The position numbers and the translations under genes were made by a program. DNA of 41,266 bases, from NCBI GenBank assembly GCA_019695185.1, contig JAIBAN010000071.1, forward strand, positions 1-41,266. Reading direction: 5' to 3'. The notes beneath the pieces are model-generated. The model did not search any database. It was not told where the DNA came from and was given only the letters and a program-made list of their open reading frames with translations. Shown piece by piece: positions 18,134 to 26,676 of the stretch (the stretch's first letter is position 1; each line of letters opens with the position of its first letter). The DNA is from Blastocatellia bacterium. GTDB lineage: Bacteria; Acidobacteriota; Blastocatellia; Chloracidobacteriales; Chloracidobacteriaceae.

Positions 18134-19510
18134 ATGAAAAATCAAATGCGACTTGAACGTGGTGGCACACCTTTGGCTGGTTTTGAAACCAAAGGGGGCA
18201 AACGCCCCAAGACTGCCCTCGTCCTGGCGGGCGGCGGGGTCACCGGCGTCGTGTATGAAGTCGGTGTGTTACAGGCGTTGAGTAATTTTTTGACCGGCGA
18301 CTTTACCATTCATGATTTTGATATGGTCATCGGCATTTCCGCCGGTTCGATTGTGGGTTCGTTTTTGGTCAACGGGGTGCCGCCGAGCGAAATGATTGGA
18401 GCCCTGGGAGCCGAGCCGAGTGACTCGCTCCGGCCCTTTTCCAAATGGGATGTCTATCGCCCGAACTTCGGCGAATTTTTCCAGCGTGCCCTCAAACTGC
18501 CGTTTAACTTACTGAACAACCTCCACAAGAACCTGTCGCATTCGACCTTTGGCAAATACCCCTACGCCCAGCTTTTTGACGAAATCCTGCCTTCGGCCAT
18601 GTTTTCCAACCACAAGGTTGAGGAATACGTCCGCACCAACCTGCGCCAGCTTGGCGGCACCAACGATTTCCGCAAGCTGAAAAAGGATTTTTATGTCATC
18701 GCCACCGAACTCGACACGGGCGACCGGGTGGTGTTTGGCCATAAAGACCACCAGCATGTGCCGATTTCCAAGGCGGTGCAGGCTTCAACCGCCATTCCGC
18801 TCTTTTACAAGCCGGTGCGGATTGGCCGCCGCGAATATGTGGACGGGGCGCTGCGCAAGACCCTGAGCATTGACCTGGCGATTGAACGGGGCGCGGAACT
18901 GATTGTCTGCATCAATCCGGTGGTGCCGCTCCGCAATGACATTGAGCATAAATACATTCCCATGCTCGGCCACAAGGAACGCTACATTTCCAGCAAAGGC
19001 TTCCATTATGTCTGGCGGCAGATGTTGCGGTTGATGCTGCATTCGCGGATTCCGGCGGGGTTGGAACGCTATCGCCACTTTTATCCGAACGTGGACATCA
19101 TTTTGATTGAGCCACGGGAAGACGATTACAAGATGTTCTTCCACAACATCATGGACTACGACGCGCGGGTTTCGGTTGCGGAACACGGCTATAAAACCGT
19201 AATGTCGCAAATCCGCGAAAATTATGCGGAATATTCGGCAGCGTTCGCCCGCCATGAGGTGGAAATGTTTCAGGCCAGAGAGCGCTCCTCCAGCAATTCA
19301 ACCAGGGTTTTCAACAAAACTTCACAGGCGGTGCGCAAGGTTCGGCTGCAACAGATGAACAATTCGGAAATGGGCCTGCTGCACACCCTGCTGGAAAAGT
19401 TGGACAAAGCCCTCACGACGGCTGAGGAGACGACCGTCCAGCGCCACCGGCGGAAGGAACGAGAGGAAGGAAGCGAGTCATTCCCCAAGCATGTACAGTC
19501 TGCAATTTGA
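18134..19510 (+). CDS. Patatin-like phospholipase
   Basis: 458 residues from ATG 18134; an upstream in-frame GTG at 18047 would add 29 residues and cannot be excluded. Patatin motifs: oxyanion loop AGGGVTGVVYEVG at about 32-44, nucleophile elbow GISAGS with S69, and the catalytic Asp in EYVDGALRK. The family hydrolyses acyl chains from phospholipids through a Ser-Asp dyad. The N-terminal 25 residues are not membrane-like. The C-terminal 100 residues are helical and rich in Arg/Glu (RRKEREEGSESF). The gene overlaps the DUF512 gene by 20 nt, so the two are likely co-transcribed and coupled. GAAGG lies unusually close to the ATG. Confidence 0.85.
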   Translation: MKNQMRLERGGTPLAGFETKGGKRPKTALVLAGGGVTGVVYEVGVLQALSNFLTGDFTIHDFDMVIGISAGSIVGSFLVNGVPPSEMIGALGAEPSDSLRPFSKWDVYRPNFGEFFQRALKLPFNLLNNLHKNLSHSTFGKYPYAQLFDEILPSAMFSNHKVEEYVRTNLRQLGGTNDFRKLKKDFYVIATELDTGDRVVFGHKDHQHVPISKAVQASTAIPLFYKPVRIGRREYVDGALRKTLSIDLAIERGAELIVCINPVVPLRNDIEHKYIPMLGHKERYISSKGFHYVWRQMLRLMLHSRIPAGLERYRHFYPNVDIILIEPREDDYKMFFHNIMDYDARVSVAEHGYKTVMSQIRENYAEYSAAFARHEVEMFQARERSSSNSTRVFNKTSQAVRKVRLQQMNNSEMGLLHTLLEKLDKALTTAEETTVQRHRRKEREEGSESFPKHVQSAI

Positions 19511-20858
19511 AACGATTTACCCGATAGCCGAACTCAAGCGCCGGAAAGGGGTGGCCATCACCGCCGTGGACCCGGAAGGCTTGGGCGAGGCGCTCGGACT
19601 GGCTCCAGGTGACCGCGTTTTGGCCATCAATGACCGAAAAGTGCGGGACTACCTGGATTTTCAGTTTTATACCGGCAGCGAGGATTTTGTTGAACTAACC
19701 GTCCTCAAGCATTCGGGCCAGACCGTCCGCTGCGAAATCGGCATTGAGGACGGCGATATCTGGGGCCTTGATTTCGAGCAGTTTGCCCCCCGCCAGTGCG
19801 GCAACGAATGCCTTTTTTGTTTTTGCGAACAAAATCCGGCAGACGCCCGCAAGTCGCTCTTTTTCCGCGACGAGGACATTCGGCTTTCGTTCCTGCACGG
19901 TAATTACACGACCATGACGACGCTTACCGAAGAGGAATTTGCGCGCATCGTCGAACAGCGGCTTTCGCCCCAATTCGTTTCCGTCCATGCCACCGACCCG
20001 GAAGTCCGTCGCCACCTGCTGGGACGCAACAAGGCGGATGACATTCTCGGTACCATGCGGCGGTTGCTGGAACATGACATCGAACTGCACGCCCAGGTGG
20101 TTTTGTGCCCGCGCATCAACGACGGCGACGTGCTCAAACAGACGGTCTATGAACTGGCCGAACTGCATCCGGGACTGGTTTCGACCGCCATCGTGCCCCT
20201 GGGCCTGACCAAACATCATCGCAAGCGGCATTTGCTGACGCCGGTGTGGGATGAATGGTTTGGTGAAATCATCGAACTGGTCACGCCCTGGCAAAAGGAC
20301 CTGAAAAAACGGATTGGCACGCCCTTCGCCTTTCTGGGCGACGAGTTTTACATCCGTGCCGGTCAACCGATTCCCACCGCCGCCCATTATGGTCCGTATC
20401 CGCAGATTGAAGACGGCGTGGGAATGGTGCGGCGGTTTTTGAATTCCTTTCGGCAGACCGTCAAACAACAGACCAAACGGCTGGACCTCATCCGCCAACA
20501 ACCCAAGTCGGTGGTGACCGTGGCCACCGGGACCCTTTTCTTCCCGACCCTGCGGGACGTTTCCGCCGAACTCAACCAAACCTTTGGCACCCGGATTCAT
20601 GCGGTTCCGGTAACCAACAACTATTTCGGCCCGGAAGTCAATGTGGCGGGGTTGCTGGCCGGAAGCGATTATTTGGCCGCCCGCGAGTCCTATCACGGAG
20701 ACATCCTGCTGATTCCCTCCGAGTCCGTCATGGGTGACCAACAGCTTTTAATTGACGGCATGACCTTGCCTCAATTACAGCAACAACTGGGAAAACAGGT
20801 GTTGCCGAGCGGAGTGACCGGCAAGGATTTTGTCCGGACCATACTGGGACTTGAGTGA
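19491..20858 (+). CDS. DUF512 protein: PDZ-like domain plus radical SAM-type iron-sulfur motif
   Basis: 455 residues. The N-terminal PDZ-like domain (about 12-85) has GLGEALGLAPGDRVLAINDR. C103, C107 and C110 form the CxxxCxxC cluster motif (CGNECLFCFCEQNP), and the segments SVHATDPEVRRHLLGRN, VVLCPRINDGD and PLGLTKHH are typical of the DUF512 family, conserved in cyanobacteria, Firmicutes and Acidobacteria. The family has a radical-SAM-like barrel but its reaction is unknown. The C-terminal DUF512 part has VTVATGTLFFPTLRD and VTNNYFGPEVNVAGLLAG. The start ATG lies inside the patatin 3' end (20-nt overlap), so translation is likely coupled. A weak GAAGGAAG lies 20 nt upstream. Confidence 0.88.
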   Translation: MYSLQFETIYPIAELKRRKGVAITAVDPEGLGEALGLAPGDRVLAINDRKVRDYLDFQFYTGSEDFVELTVLKHSGQTVRCEIGIEDGDIWGLDFEQFAPRQCGNECLFCFCEQNPADARKSLFFRDEDIRLSFLHGNYTTMTTLTEEEFARIVEQRLSPQFVSVHATDPEVRRHLLGRNKADDILGTMRRLLEHDIELHAQVVLCPRINDGDVLKQTVYELAELHPGLVSTAIVPLGLTKHHRKRHLLTPVWDEWFGEIIELVTPWQKDLKKRIGTPFAFLGDEFYIRAGQPIPTAAHYGPYPQIEDGVGMVRRFLNSFRQTVKQQTKRLDLIRQQPKSVVTVATGTLFFPTLRDVSAELNQTFGTRIHAVPVTNNYFGPEVNVAGLLAGSDYLAARESYHGDILLIPSESVMGDQQLLIDGMTLPQLQQQLGKQVLPSGVTGKDFVRTILGLE

Positions 20859-20921
20859 ATGTCTGGCGGTGGGGAGTGAGCTGCCATGTCACTCCCGTCA
20901 GCCACCTTTGATACCCAGGTG

Positions 20922-21650
20922 TCAACCCTTGGTCCGCAGGGTGGACCGCCCGCCATCAACGCCAATCACCTGGCCGGTCATCCAGCCTGCTTCGGAGCCC
21001 AATAAAAAAGCAACCAATCCGGCCATATCGGCAGCCGTCCCCAATCGTTGCAGCGGATGCAGTCCGGCAATGGCGGTGGCGGTCTGTTCGTTGGCCAAAA
21101 TGCCCGCCGCCAGTTTGGTTCGGGTCAGCGAGGGGGCAATGGCATTGACCCTGATTTTGGGTGCCAGTTCCGCCGCCAGCGACCGGGTGAGCCCTTCAAC
21201 TGCCCCTTTGGCCATTCCGATTGAGGCATGGAAGGCAAACCCCTGGCTGACCGCCACACTCGAAAAAAACACGACGGAAGCCGGTTCGGGGTTTTTCCTG
21301 AGAGCGGGCAGGGCAGCCTGAACCGCCAGAGCCGCTCCCAGGGCATTGACTTGAAAATCTCTCAGAAAATCAGTTTCGCTAAATCGGGGCAACGGTTTGA
21401 GGTGGATGGTGCCGACCCCATACACCAGACCGGCGAGAACCTCGCCGGCTTCCTGTGCCACCTGGGAACAGAACCCGCTCTGGGTCACATCGCCCACTGT
21501 GGAGGTGGCCCCAAGTTCCTGGGCCAGGGCGGTCAAGGCGGCTTCATCCCGGCCTGTCAAATGAAGCTGAAATCCGCGCTGCTGCAAAAGGCGGGCGGTT
21601 TCCGACCCGATTCCGCCGGTGGCCCCGTAAATCACGATTTTTCCTGCCAT
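20922..21650 (-). CDS. Short-chain dehydrogenase/reductase family protein lacking the catalytic tyrosine
   Basis: 242 residues. The Rossmann start IVIYGATGGIGSETA carries TGGIG (11-15), the N-A-G equivalent is VNALGA near 101, the catalytic Ser region is VVFFSSVAV (about 130), and the usual YxxxK reads IGMAK, so Tyr is Ile144 while Lys148 remains. The C-terminal IAPSLTRTKLA and TGQVIGVDGG are normal. Some SDR branches with SI..AKGAVEG are known to me by pattern, so the fold is certain, but classical Tyr-based oxidoreduction is doubtful. It converges with the DUF512 gene (63-nt gap) and is divergent from the kinase. Confidence 0.85.
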   Translation of the reverse strand: MAGKIVIYGATGGIGSETARLLQQRGFQLHLTGRDEAALTALAQELGATSTVGDVTQSGFCSQVAQEAGEVLAGLVYGVGTIHLKPLPRFSETDFLRDFQVNALGAALAVQAALPALRKNPEPASVVFFSSVAVSQGFAFHASIGMAKGAVEGLTRSLAAELAPKIRVNAIAPSLTRTKLAAGILANEQTATAIAGLHPLQRLGTAADMAGLVAFLLGSEAGWMTGQVIGVDGGRSTLRTKG

Positions 21651-21984
21651 AGAACGTCATCCATGCTCCCCGAAACATTGCCCCGTGCCTGCAATCGGAC
21701 AAACGACACAAATTTGGGGGAGCAACAGCTCCTTCACGAAAATTTTAATGGAGGGGGAGGAAGTGGGGGACTACAACCGGCAAATCACTGCAACGCGAAA
21801 GACCCGCAGGCTCCAAATTTCAGCGATTGCCTCAAGGTGAGCATACAACCTCAAGGGGAAACTCCAAATCAATTTCACCGGTTCAGCATTGACGAATAAT
21901 GGGCCATGTTTCAGAGTGTCGGTTACATGTGCTGACACTTGAATCCCCCTCCCAGCAACACCAACGATCATCCATGGTGGTTTT
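21651..21984. other. Divergent intergenic region between SDR and kinase, no gene
   Basis: 334 nt without a repeat array and without a supportable ORF. A purine-rich tract lies near 21748-21768. Promoters for both sides are expected; none stands out. Confidence 0.55.
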
Positions 21985-24234
21985 ATGGCTGAAAACAAAC
22001 TCAACACGAGTGAAAACCCGGATTTAGGGTTTCTGACAACCCGCGTCAACCAGCCTCCCCCCAGTCTGTATGAAATGGAAACGGTGGTTACCCCAGCCCC
22101 GGCGTCGCTCAATTTTCCTGGCGGCGGAGTCATTCAGGGGCGCTATGAAATCGAAAAAGTGCTGGGTCAAGGCGGCATCGGCATTGTGTATCAAGCCAGA
22201 GACCGGCGCGCCTTCAACAAACCGGTGGTCATCAAGATGCTGCTGGAAAAGACCTCCGGCAATGCTTATGTCCAGACCAAGTTCATTCAGGAGGGCGAGG
22301 CGCTGTCCCGCATCAAGCATCCGGGCGTGGTCCAGGTGCTGGAAGTCGGCCATCTGGAAGACCAGCGGCCTTACATGGTGATGGAATTTGTGGCCGGGCG
22401 AGATTTGCGGTCCCTGATTCCTCAGAAGGGAATTGCTTCGTTCAAGGAAATCGGAACGATAGCCCGCCAAATCGGTCAGGGACTCCAGGCTGCCCATCAG
22501 GCCGGTATCTGCCACCGCGATTTGAAGCCCGAAAACATCATGCTGGAAAACCTCGGGGACGGGGAAATCCACGTCAAATTGATTGATTTCGGGGTTGCCA
22601 AAGTCAGCAACTCCCAGGTTTCAAACGAAACCCTGACCGGCACGACCGTTGGGTCGCTGCTCTATATGCCGGTTGAGCAACTGGAAGGCCGGGCGACGCA
22701 CCTTTCAGACATTTTTGCCTTTGCCATCATTGTCTATGAAATGCTGACCGGGCGGCAGCCCTTTGTGCCGAGCAGCGAAAGCCTGTTGGTTTCCATGCGG
22801 GAACTGGCCCAAAAGCAAATGAACCACCAGTTCCCCAAGGTTTCGGCTTTGCGCCCGGATGTGCCCCAGGCAGCGGAGGAACTGCTGGTCACGGCCTTGG
22901 CTTTTGACCCGGCCAAGCGCCCGCAAAGCGCCAAGGAATTTGGTGATAAACTGGCGGCAGCCCTGGGGCAAGGCCGAACCACCACCCTGGAACAGTTTGG
23001 CCCTGGCAAACCGGTGGCAACGACTCCGGTTCAGGACGGAGTAACCCGCACCTATTCCGCCGAAATGACGCCGGTGGGGCAAAACCGCAGTCTTCAGGGC
23101 GGACATGTGCTGTATGCGGGAATCGTGGGGCTGGCCCGCCTTCCGGTTCAGCAACAGGTGGACTCCATTCAGCGATTGCAGCAGGCATTGGCGGAAACCC
23201 AAGCCTACCGCGAAGCCGGGCAATTTGGCCGAATGGTGGCCATGCCCACCAGTGATGGAATGGCGCTTTCCTTTTTTGACCAGCCGACGGCTCCGGTTGA
23301 ATGTGCGGTGGAGCTTTCCCGCCGAATCCGGACCAACCCTGATTTACAGCTTCGGATTGGGGTCAACAGCGGGCCGGTGTATCGTGGCAGGGATTCTGCC
23401 AACGGGGAAACGGTTTCCGGCGGCGGGGTCACACTGGCGCAACGGGTCATGGAATGCGGTGAGGCCGGTCATATTCTGATTTCACCCAATGTGGCTCAGA
23501 TTGTGCGGGAAACAAACAACCAGGGATATAAAATCCAGGATTTCGGCGAGGTCTCCCGGCAAGGGGAAATCCTTCAATTTTTGAATCTGTTTGGGCAGGG
23601 TTTTGGCAATCCGAGTGTTCCCAGAGTCGTGCGCGAAAGTGAAACCATGGTCCAACGGGCCACTCCGACGGTGGTTATGCAGCAATCACAACCGGGAATG
23701 GTCATTCCCAAATCGGTTTTGATTGTGGCTGCGGTCTTTTTGCTGTTGTTGCTGGGGGGAGCCGGTTTGTTTCTGTTGACCCGTCCGGCACCGCCGCCCC
23801 TGGGGACTCCGCCTCCGGAACAAGGCGCGCCAGGCCAGCCTCCGCCGGAGCAAAACCCACCCCCAGAGCAAAACCCGCCACCGGAGGCCCGGCCAACGCC
23901 AGGCGGCAATACCTCCACTGGCACAGTTGAGCCTTCTGGGGACCGACCGATTGTGATTGATATGTCAACCGGTATCTCAGGTGGAGGTTCAAACCAGCCC
24001 GCTCCGGAAAGTCGTCCCTCACAGGGGCCGCCCCCGGAGGACCGACGGTCCGAAGGCCCGCCCCCGGACGAACCGCGCAAAGGTGTTGAACGCCGCCCAC
24101 CGCCTCCGGAAGACGGACGGCCACCTGATGGTGAGCCGGGCCGCCGCCCGCCGCCTCCACCTCCTCCGGGAGAAGGTCCGCCGCCGGGGCACCGTCCGCC
24201 ACCGGGAGAAGGCCCGCCACCGGGGAGAGGTTGA
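21985..24234 (+). CDS. Membrane Ser/Thr kinase with degenerate class III cyclase domain and proline-rich tail
   Basis: 749 residues. The Hanks kinase domain covers about 54-325: GQGGIGIVYQ (P-loop), VVIKMLLEK with K84, HRDLKPENI with D179, and DFGVAK at 201-206; the APE position reads MPVEQ. Residues about 365-540 resemble a class III cyclase homology domain: VLYAGIVGLARL replaces the usual F-A-D-I-V-G-F, so the first metal Asp is lost; SDGMALSFF keeps an Asp; LRIGVNSGPVYRG and AQRVMECGEAGHILIS are normal. Cyclase activity is unlikely; it may be regulatory. A transmembrane segment at about 573-596 is followed by about 150 residues of Pro/Gly/Glu repeats (PPPEQN, PPPGEGPPPG), predicted outside the membrane. 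Its 3' end is 6 nt from the convergent WG-repeat gene. Confidence 0.9.
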   Translation: MAENKLNTSENPDLGFLTTRVNQPPPSLYEMETVVTPAPASLNFPGGGVIQGRYEIEKVLGQGGIGIVYQARDRRAFNKPVVIKMLLEKTSGNAYVQTKFIQEGEALSRIKHPGVVQVLEVGHLEDQRPYMVMEFVAGRDLRSLIPQKGIASFKEIGTIARQIGQGLQAAHQAGICHRDLKPENIMLENLGDGEIHVKLIDFGVAKVSNSQVSNETLTGTTVGSLLYMPVEQLEGRATHLSDIFAFAIIVYEMLTGRQPFVPSSESLLVSMRELAQKQMNHQFPKVSALRPDVPQAAEELLVTALAFDPAKRPQSAKEFGDKLAAALGQGRTTTLEQFGPGKPVATTPVQDGVTRTYSAEMTPVGQNRSLQGGHVLYAGIVGLARLPVQQQVDSIQRLQQALAETQAYREAGQFGRMVAMPTSDGMALSFFDQPTAPVECAVELSRRIRTNPDLQLRIGVNSGPVYRGRDSANGETVSGGGVTLAQRVMECGEAGHILISPNVAQIVRETNNQGYKIQDFGEVSRQGEILQFLNLFGQGFGNPSVPRVVRESETMVQRATPTVVMQQSQPGMVIPKSVLIVAAVFLLLLLGGAGLFLLTRPAPPPLGTPPPEQGAPGQPPPEQNPPPEQNPPPEARPTPGGNTSTGTVEPSGDRPIVIDMSTGISGGGSNQPAPESRPSQGPPPEDRRSEGPPPDEPRKGVERRPPPPEDGRPPDGEPGRRPPPPPPPGEGPPPGHRPPPGEGPPPGRG

Positions 24235-24240
24235 TTGGAG

Positions 24241-25434
24241 TCAGAACCGCTCCTTGTCATGTGAAGCACCGGCAGCTTCAAAAATCGGCTTGACTACAAA
24301 TTTCCCGGTTTTATCAATCAAACCGTATTGTTCGTCCTTTCTCGCCCAGGCAAGACCACGGGAAAAAATGCCTGCTTCGGCAAACTGAGGGGGAATCACA
24401 AACTTCAGGTTTTTGTCGATAAAACCTATGCTTCCCTTTGGAGACAAGGCAATCGCCAACCCTTCGGAAAACTCACTGAGCCGGTCAACGCTGGGCCTGA
24501 GCAGGACATTTCCGGTTGTATCAAGAAAAGCCGGTTTATGATTGATTGTGACGGGTGCCAGCCCTCCGGAAAAACTTCCGCCACACAAATGGGAGATGAC
24601 TTTTCCGGTTTTGTCTATGTAGGCACAAAGTCTTTTGTCAACATTCAAATAGACGTTGGCATACCCCTCATGGAAGTTGCTGCCAATTCCATCCTCGTCA
24701 TACTCAATTTGACCCTCAAACCGGGGAGGAATCACCATTTTCCCGATTGTATCAATATAGCCAATCTTATCATGAACCTCGACCCAGGCCAGTCCATCAG
24801 AAAAATCACCAACTTCCCCTTCAAACTGTGGTTTGATGACAACCTTCCCTGATTTGTCAAGAAATCCGATTTTTCCATTATCCCCATGAAATTGGACTAA
24901 TCCTTCTGAATAATTATTATCGGAGACATATCCGGGAATTTTTTTGAGGATTTTTCCGGTTCGGTCAATGATTTCATCACCGATGGCGGTTGTCCCATCC
25001 TGAAAAACAGCCATATGGGAAAATCTTGGTTGGATGACAAAGTGGCCGGTTTTGTCAATGAATCCAAACCGGCCCTCACCCTCTGATTCAAGGGAGACAC
25101 AAGCCAGCCCTTCCGAGAAATCATTGGCTTCGGCAAATTGCGGCTCAATCACCACTCGCCCTTGCCGGTCCACATAACCCCATTTGCCATTGTATTTCAC
25201 TCGGAAAAGGTCGGCAGCGGAAATTTCCGACGGGCTGACCCGTTCCAGCCTGTCCAGGAGATTTGGTTCCTCGACTTCCGGCGATGGAGCCGCTTCCATT
25301 TCCGCTTCCGGTTCCTCCGGCTGGGCCGTTGGTTCAACTGTGGTTGGCTTGGTTGGGAGAGAGGCCAGCGGAGCTATTTGTTTGCAAGCAGTGAAAGAAA
25401 ACAAGAGAAACCCGCAAAAAAGAATGTATTTCAT
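24241..25434 (-). CDS. WG-repeat lipoprotein
   Basis: 397 residues. MKYILFCGFLLFSFTAC is a lipoprotein signal (lipid on C17). A Pro/Glu-rich spacer (about 18-75) precedes a tandem WG-repeat region of about 320 residues. Recurrent units read KWGYVDRQGRVVIEPQFAEA, FGFIDKTGHFVIQPRF, IGFLDKSGKVVIKPQFEG, and YGLIDKTGKFVVKPIFE, about eight copies, some degenerate. WG-repeat proteins form beta structures of uncertain function and are often surface-exposed. GAAGGA precedes the ATG and overlaps the stop region of the upstream gene (12-nt gap), so the two form an operon. The stop is 6 nt from the kinase stop, with no room for a separate terminator. Confidence 0.9.
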   Translation of the reverse strand: MKYILFCGFLLFSFTACKQIAPLASLPTKPTTVEPTAQPEEPEAEMEAAPSPEVEEPNLLDRLERVSPSEISAADLFRVKYNGKWGYVDRQGRVVIEPQFAEANDFSEGLACVSLESEGEGRFGFIDKTGHFVIQPRFSHMAVFQDGTTAIGDEIIDRTGKILKKIPGYVSDNNYSEGLVQFHGDNGKIGFLDKSGKVVIKPQFEGEVGDFSDGLAWVEVHDKIGYIDTIGKMVIPPRFEGQIEYDEDGIGSNFHEGYANVYLNVDKRLCAYIDKTGKVISHLCGGSFSGGLAPVTINHKPAFLDTTGNVLLRPSVDRLSEFSEGLAIALSPKGSIGFIDKNLKFVIPPQFAEAGIFSRGLAWARKDEQYGLIDKTGKFVVKPIFEAAGASHDKERF

Positions 25435-25446
25435 AATTGGAATCCT

Positions 25447-26508
25447 TCAAGCTACGGTTATCAGGACGTAATAAAACTCCTGTTGCTGACCTAATTTTTC
25501 CCAAAAAGCGTCGAAAACCGGTTGCTTCATGGTTTGGCAGCCCCCTGAGCCGGTAAAACCGCCTTTTCCACCTCGGTGAAAATAAAAGGTTTGCCCTGAA
25601 TTCATTTGGCTTTGTTTTTTAATCAGCTTCCGGTCTGCTTCATCAAATTTTCCGTCATGGTTGATATCCCTTTCCGCTGTAATGTTTTCCCTTGGTTTTA
25701 AAATGTTGTAGCCGTGTTTTTTCCCTCCCACAGCTTCCTGTTGCTTTCCAAAATGAGCTTTATAGTCTTTACCAAACCGGTAAATCCCATCAGGTATGCG
25801 CCCAAGGTCGGCGACTCCATCTCTGTCCGCATCATTTCCGGTAAATTTTTGCCTGGAATTTCCGTACTGGCTTCCAAATTTTTGATCGTAGTAAGCGGCT
25901 GGCTCGGTGTTGCTTTCAAAGGAATAGACGAAATGTTCAGCTTCATTTCTTTTCCACAAAACAATGGTCACATCGTCATATAGCCCTCTTCCTTGATTGG
26001 CTTTGGTTGACGTGGTTTTACGGAAACTCAAAATCACCCGTTTTCCATTTTCCAGGTCCTGCAAAACGGGATGACTGTTTCCAGTTGCCTTTTGTTTGAT
26101 ATAGCGAAGGCACAAATTGAAGGATTCTTTCGGGTTGAGTCCTGAAAAATTCGGAATTCCGGATGGGAGTGCCGGATAGGTGGTCGAAAGGTGGACGAGT
26201 TTTCTGTAAGTGGCATCTCCAGGGGCAATCGTAACGGCGTTCATTCGATTGCGGGGAAGGTTGTATATCTCCTGGATTTTGCGCACGACCATCCAGGTAT
26301 ATCCATCCCGTGGGTTGCCATTTTCCGGTACGGTGGCCCCAAAAAACTTTTGGAGATGACCATGCTTGATGATTTGGTTGAGCAGTCGTTGAATGGTCAG
26401 CACATCCTGCTGATTATTCTGTCCATCTGTCCCTACAGTTCCCCGCAAGGTTGGAGCCGAAAAAGCCCTTCCACCTGAGAACAAGGTGGCATTGGTTGAA
26501 GCTGACAT
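25447..26508 (-). CDS. Peptidoglycan-binding-like protein with YkuD-like GCQT motif and two EF-hand-like loops
   Basis: 353 residues, no signal peptide. The N-terminal part (20-105) resembles a peptidoglycan-binding domain: NNQQDVLTIQRLLNQII and VRKIQEIYNLP. Two calcium-loop motifs follow, DADRDG at 226-231 and DINHDG at 281-286. The C-terminal YFHRGGKGGFTGSGGCQTMK has H311 and C324, spaced as in L,D-transpeptidase/YkuD folds (HxxG...SxGC), but with GCQT in place of GCxR. Cell-wall processing is inferred, and the lack of an export signal would fit export by a dedicated system or an effector role. AAAGGAG lies 10 nt before the ATG. It is the first gene of an operon with the WG lipoprotein. Confidence 0.75.
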   Translation of the reverse strand: MSASTNATLFSGGRAFSAPTLRGTVGTDGQNNQQDVLTIQRLLNQIIKHGHLQKFFGATVPENGNPRDGYTWMVVRKIQEIYNLPRNRMNAVTIAPGDATYRKLVHLSTTYPALPSGIPNFSGLNPKESFNLCLRYIKQKATGNSHPVLQDLENGKRVILSFRKTTSTKANQGRGLYDDVTIVLWKRNEAEHFVYSFESNTEPAAYYDQKFGSQYGNSRQKFTGNDADRDGVADLGRIPDGIYRFGKDYKAHFGKQQEAVGGKKHGYNILKPRENITAERDINHDGKFDEADRKLIKKQSQMNSGQTFYFHRGGKGGFTGSGGCQTMKQPVFDAFWEKLGQQQEFYYVLITVA

Positions 26509-26528
26509 AGTTGAGAATCTCCTTTTTC

Positions 26529-26655
26529 ATTTAATTTAATTAATTGAAACAAAGATTCTCTTATCAAGTTTCGTGCCAAAGCATTGAAACTCAAAATCAT
26601 GGGAAACATTGCCTTGAGGGATGGTTGATTCAATTTTAATTTAATTTATCAAGCT
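26529..26655. repeat. Weak AT-rich inverted repeat (possible decayed array)
   Basis: TTTAATTTAATTAATTGAA near 26529-26547 and TTCAATTTTAATTTAATTT near 26629-26647 are partly complementary. The region is 168 nt between genes 25447-26508 and 26677-30465. The architecture is suggestive but low complexity makes it uncertain. Confidence 0.4.
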
Positions 26656-26676
26656 ATATGAAATTGCGATTGGGAA

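Noticed and set aside
19695..20741. Minus-strand ORF of 348 codons opposite the DUF512 gene
   Set aside because: Shadow of a gene with a conserved iron-sulfur motif on the plus strand.
23574..24281. Minus-strand Gly-rich ORF of 235 codons
   Set aside because: The complement of the proline-codon tail of the kinase; low complexity, no start signal.
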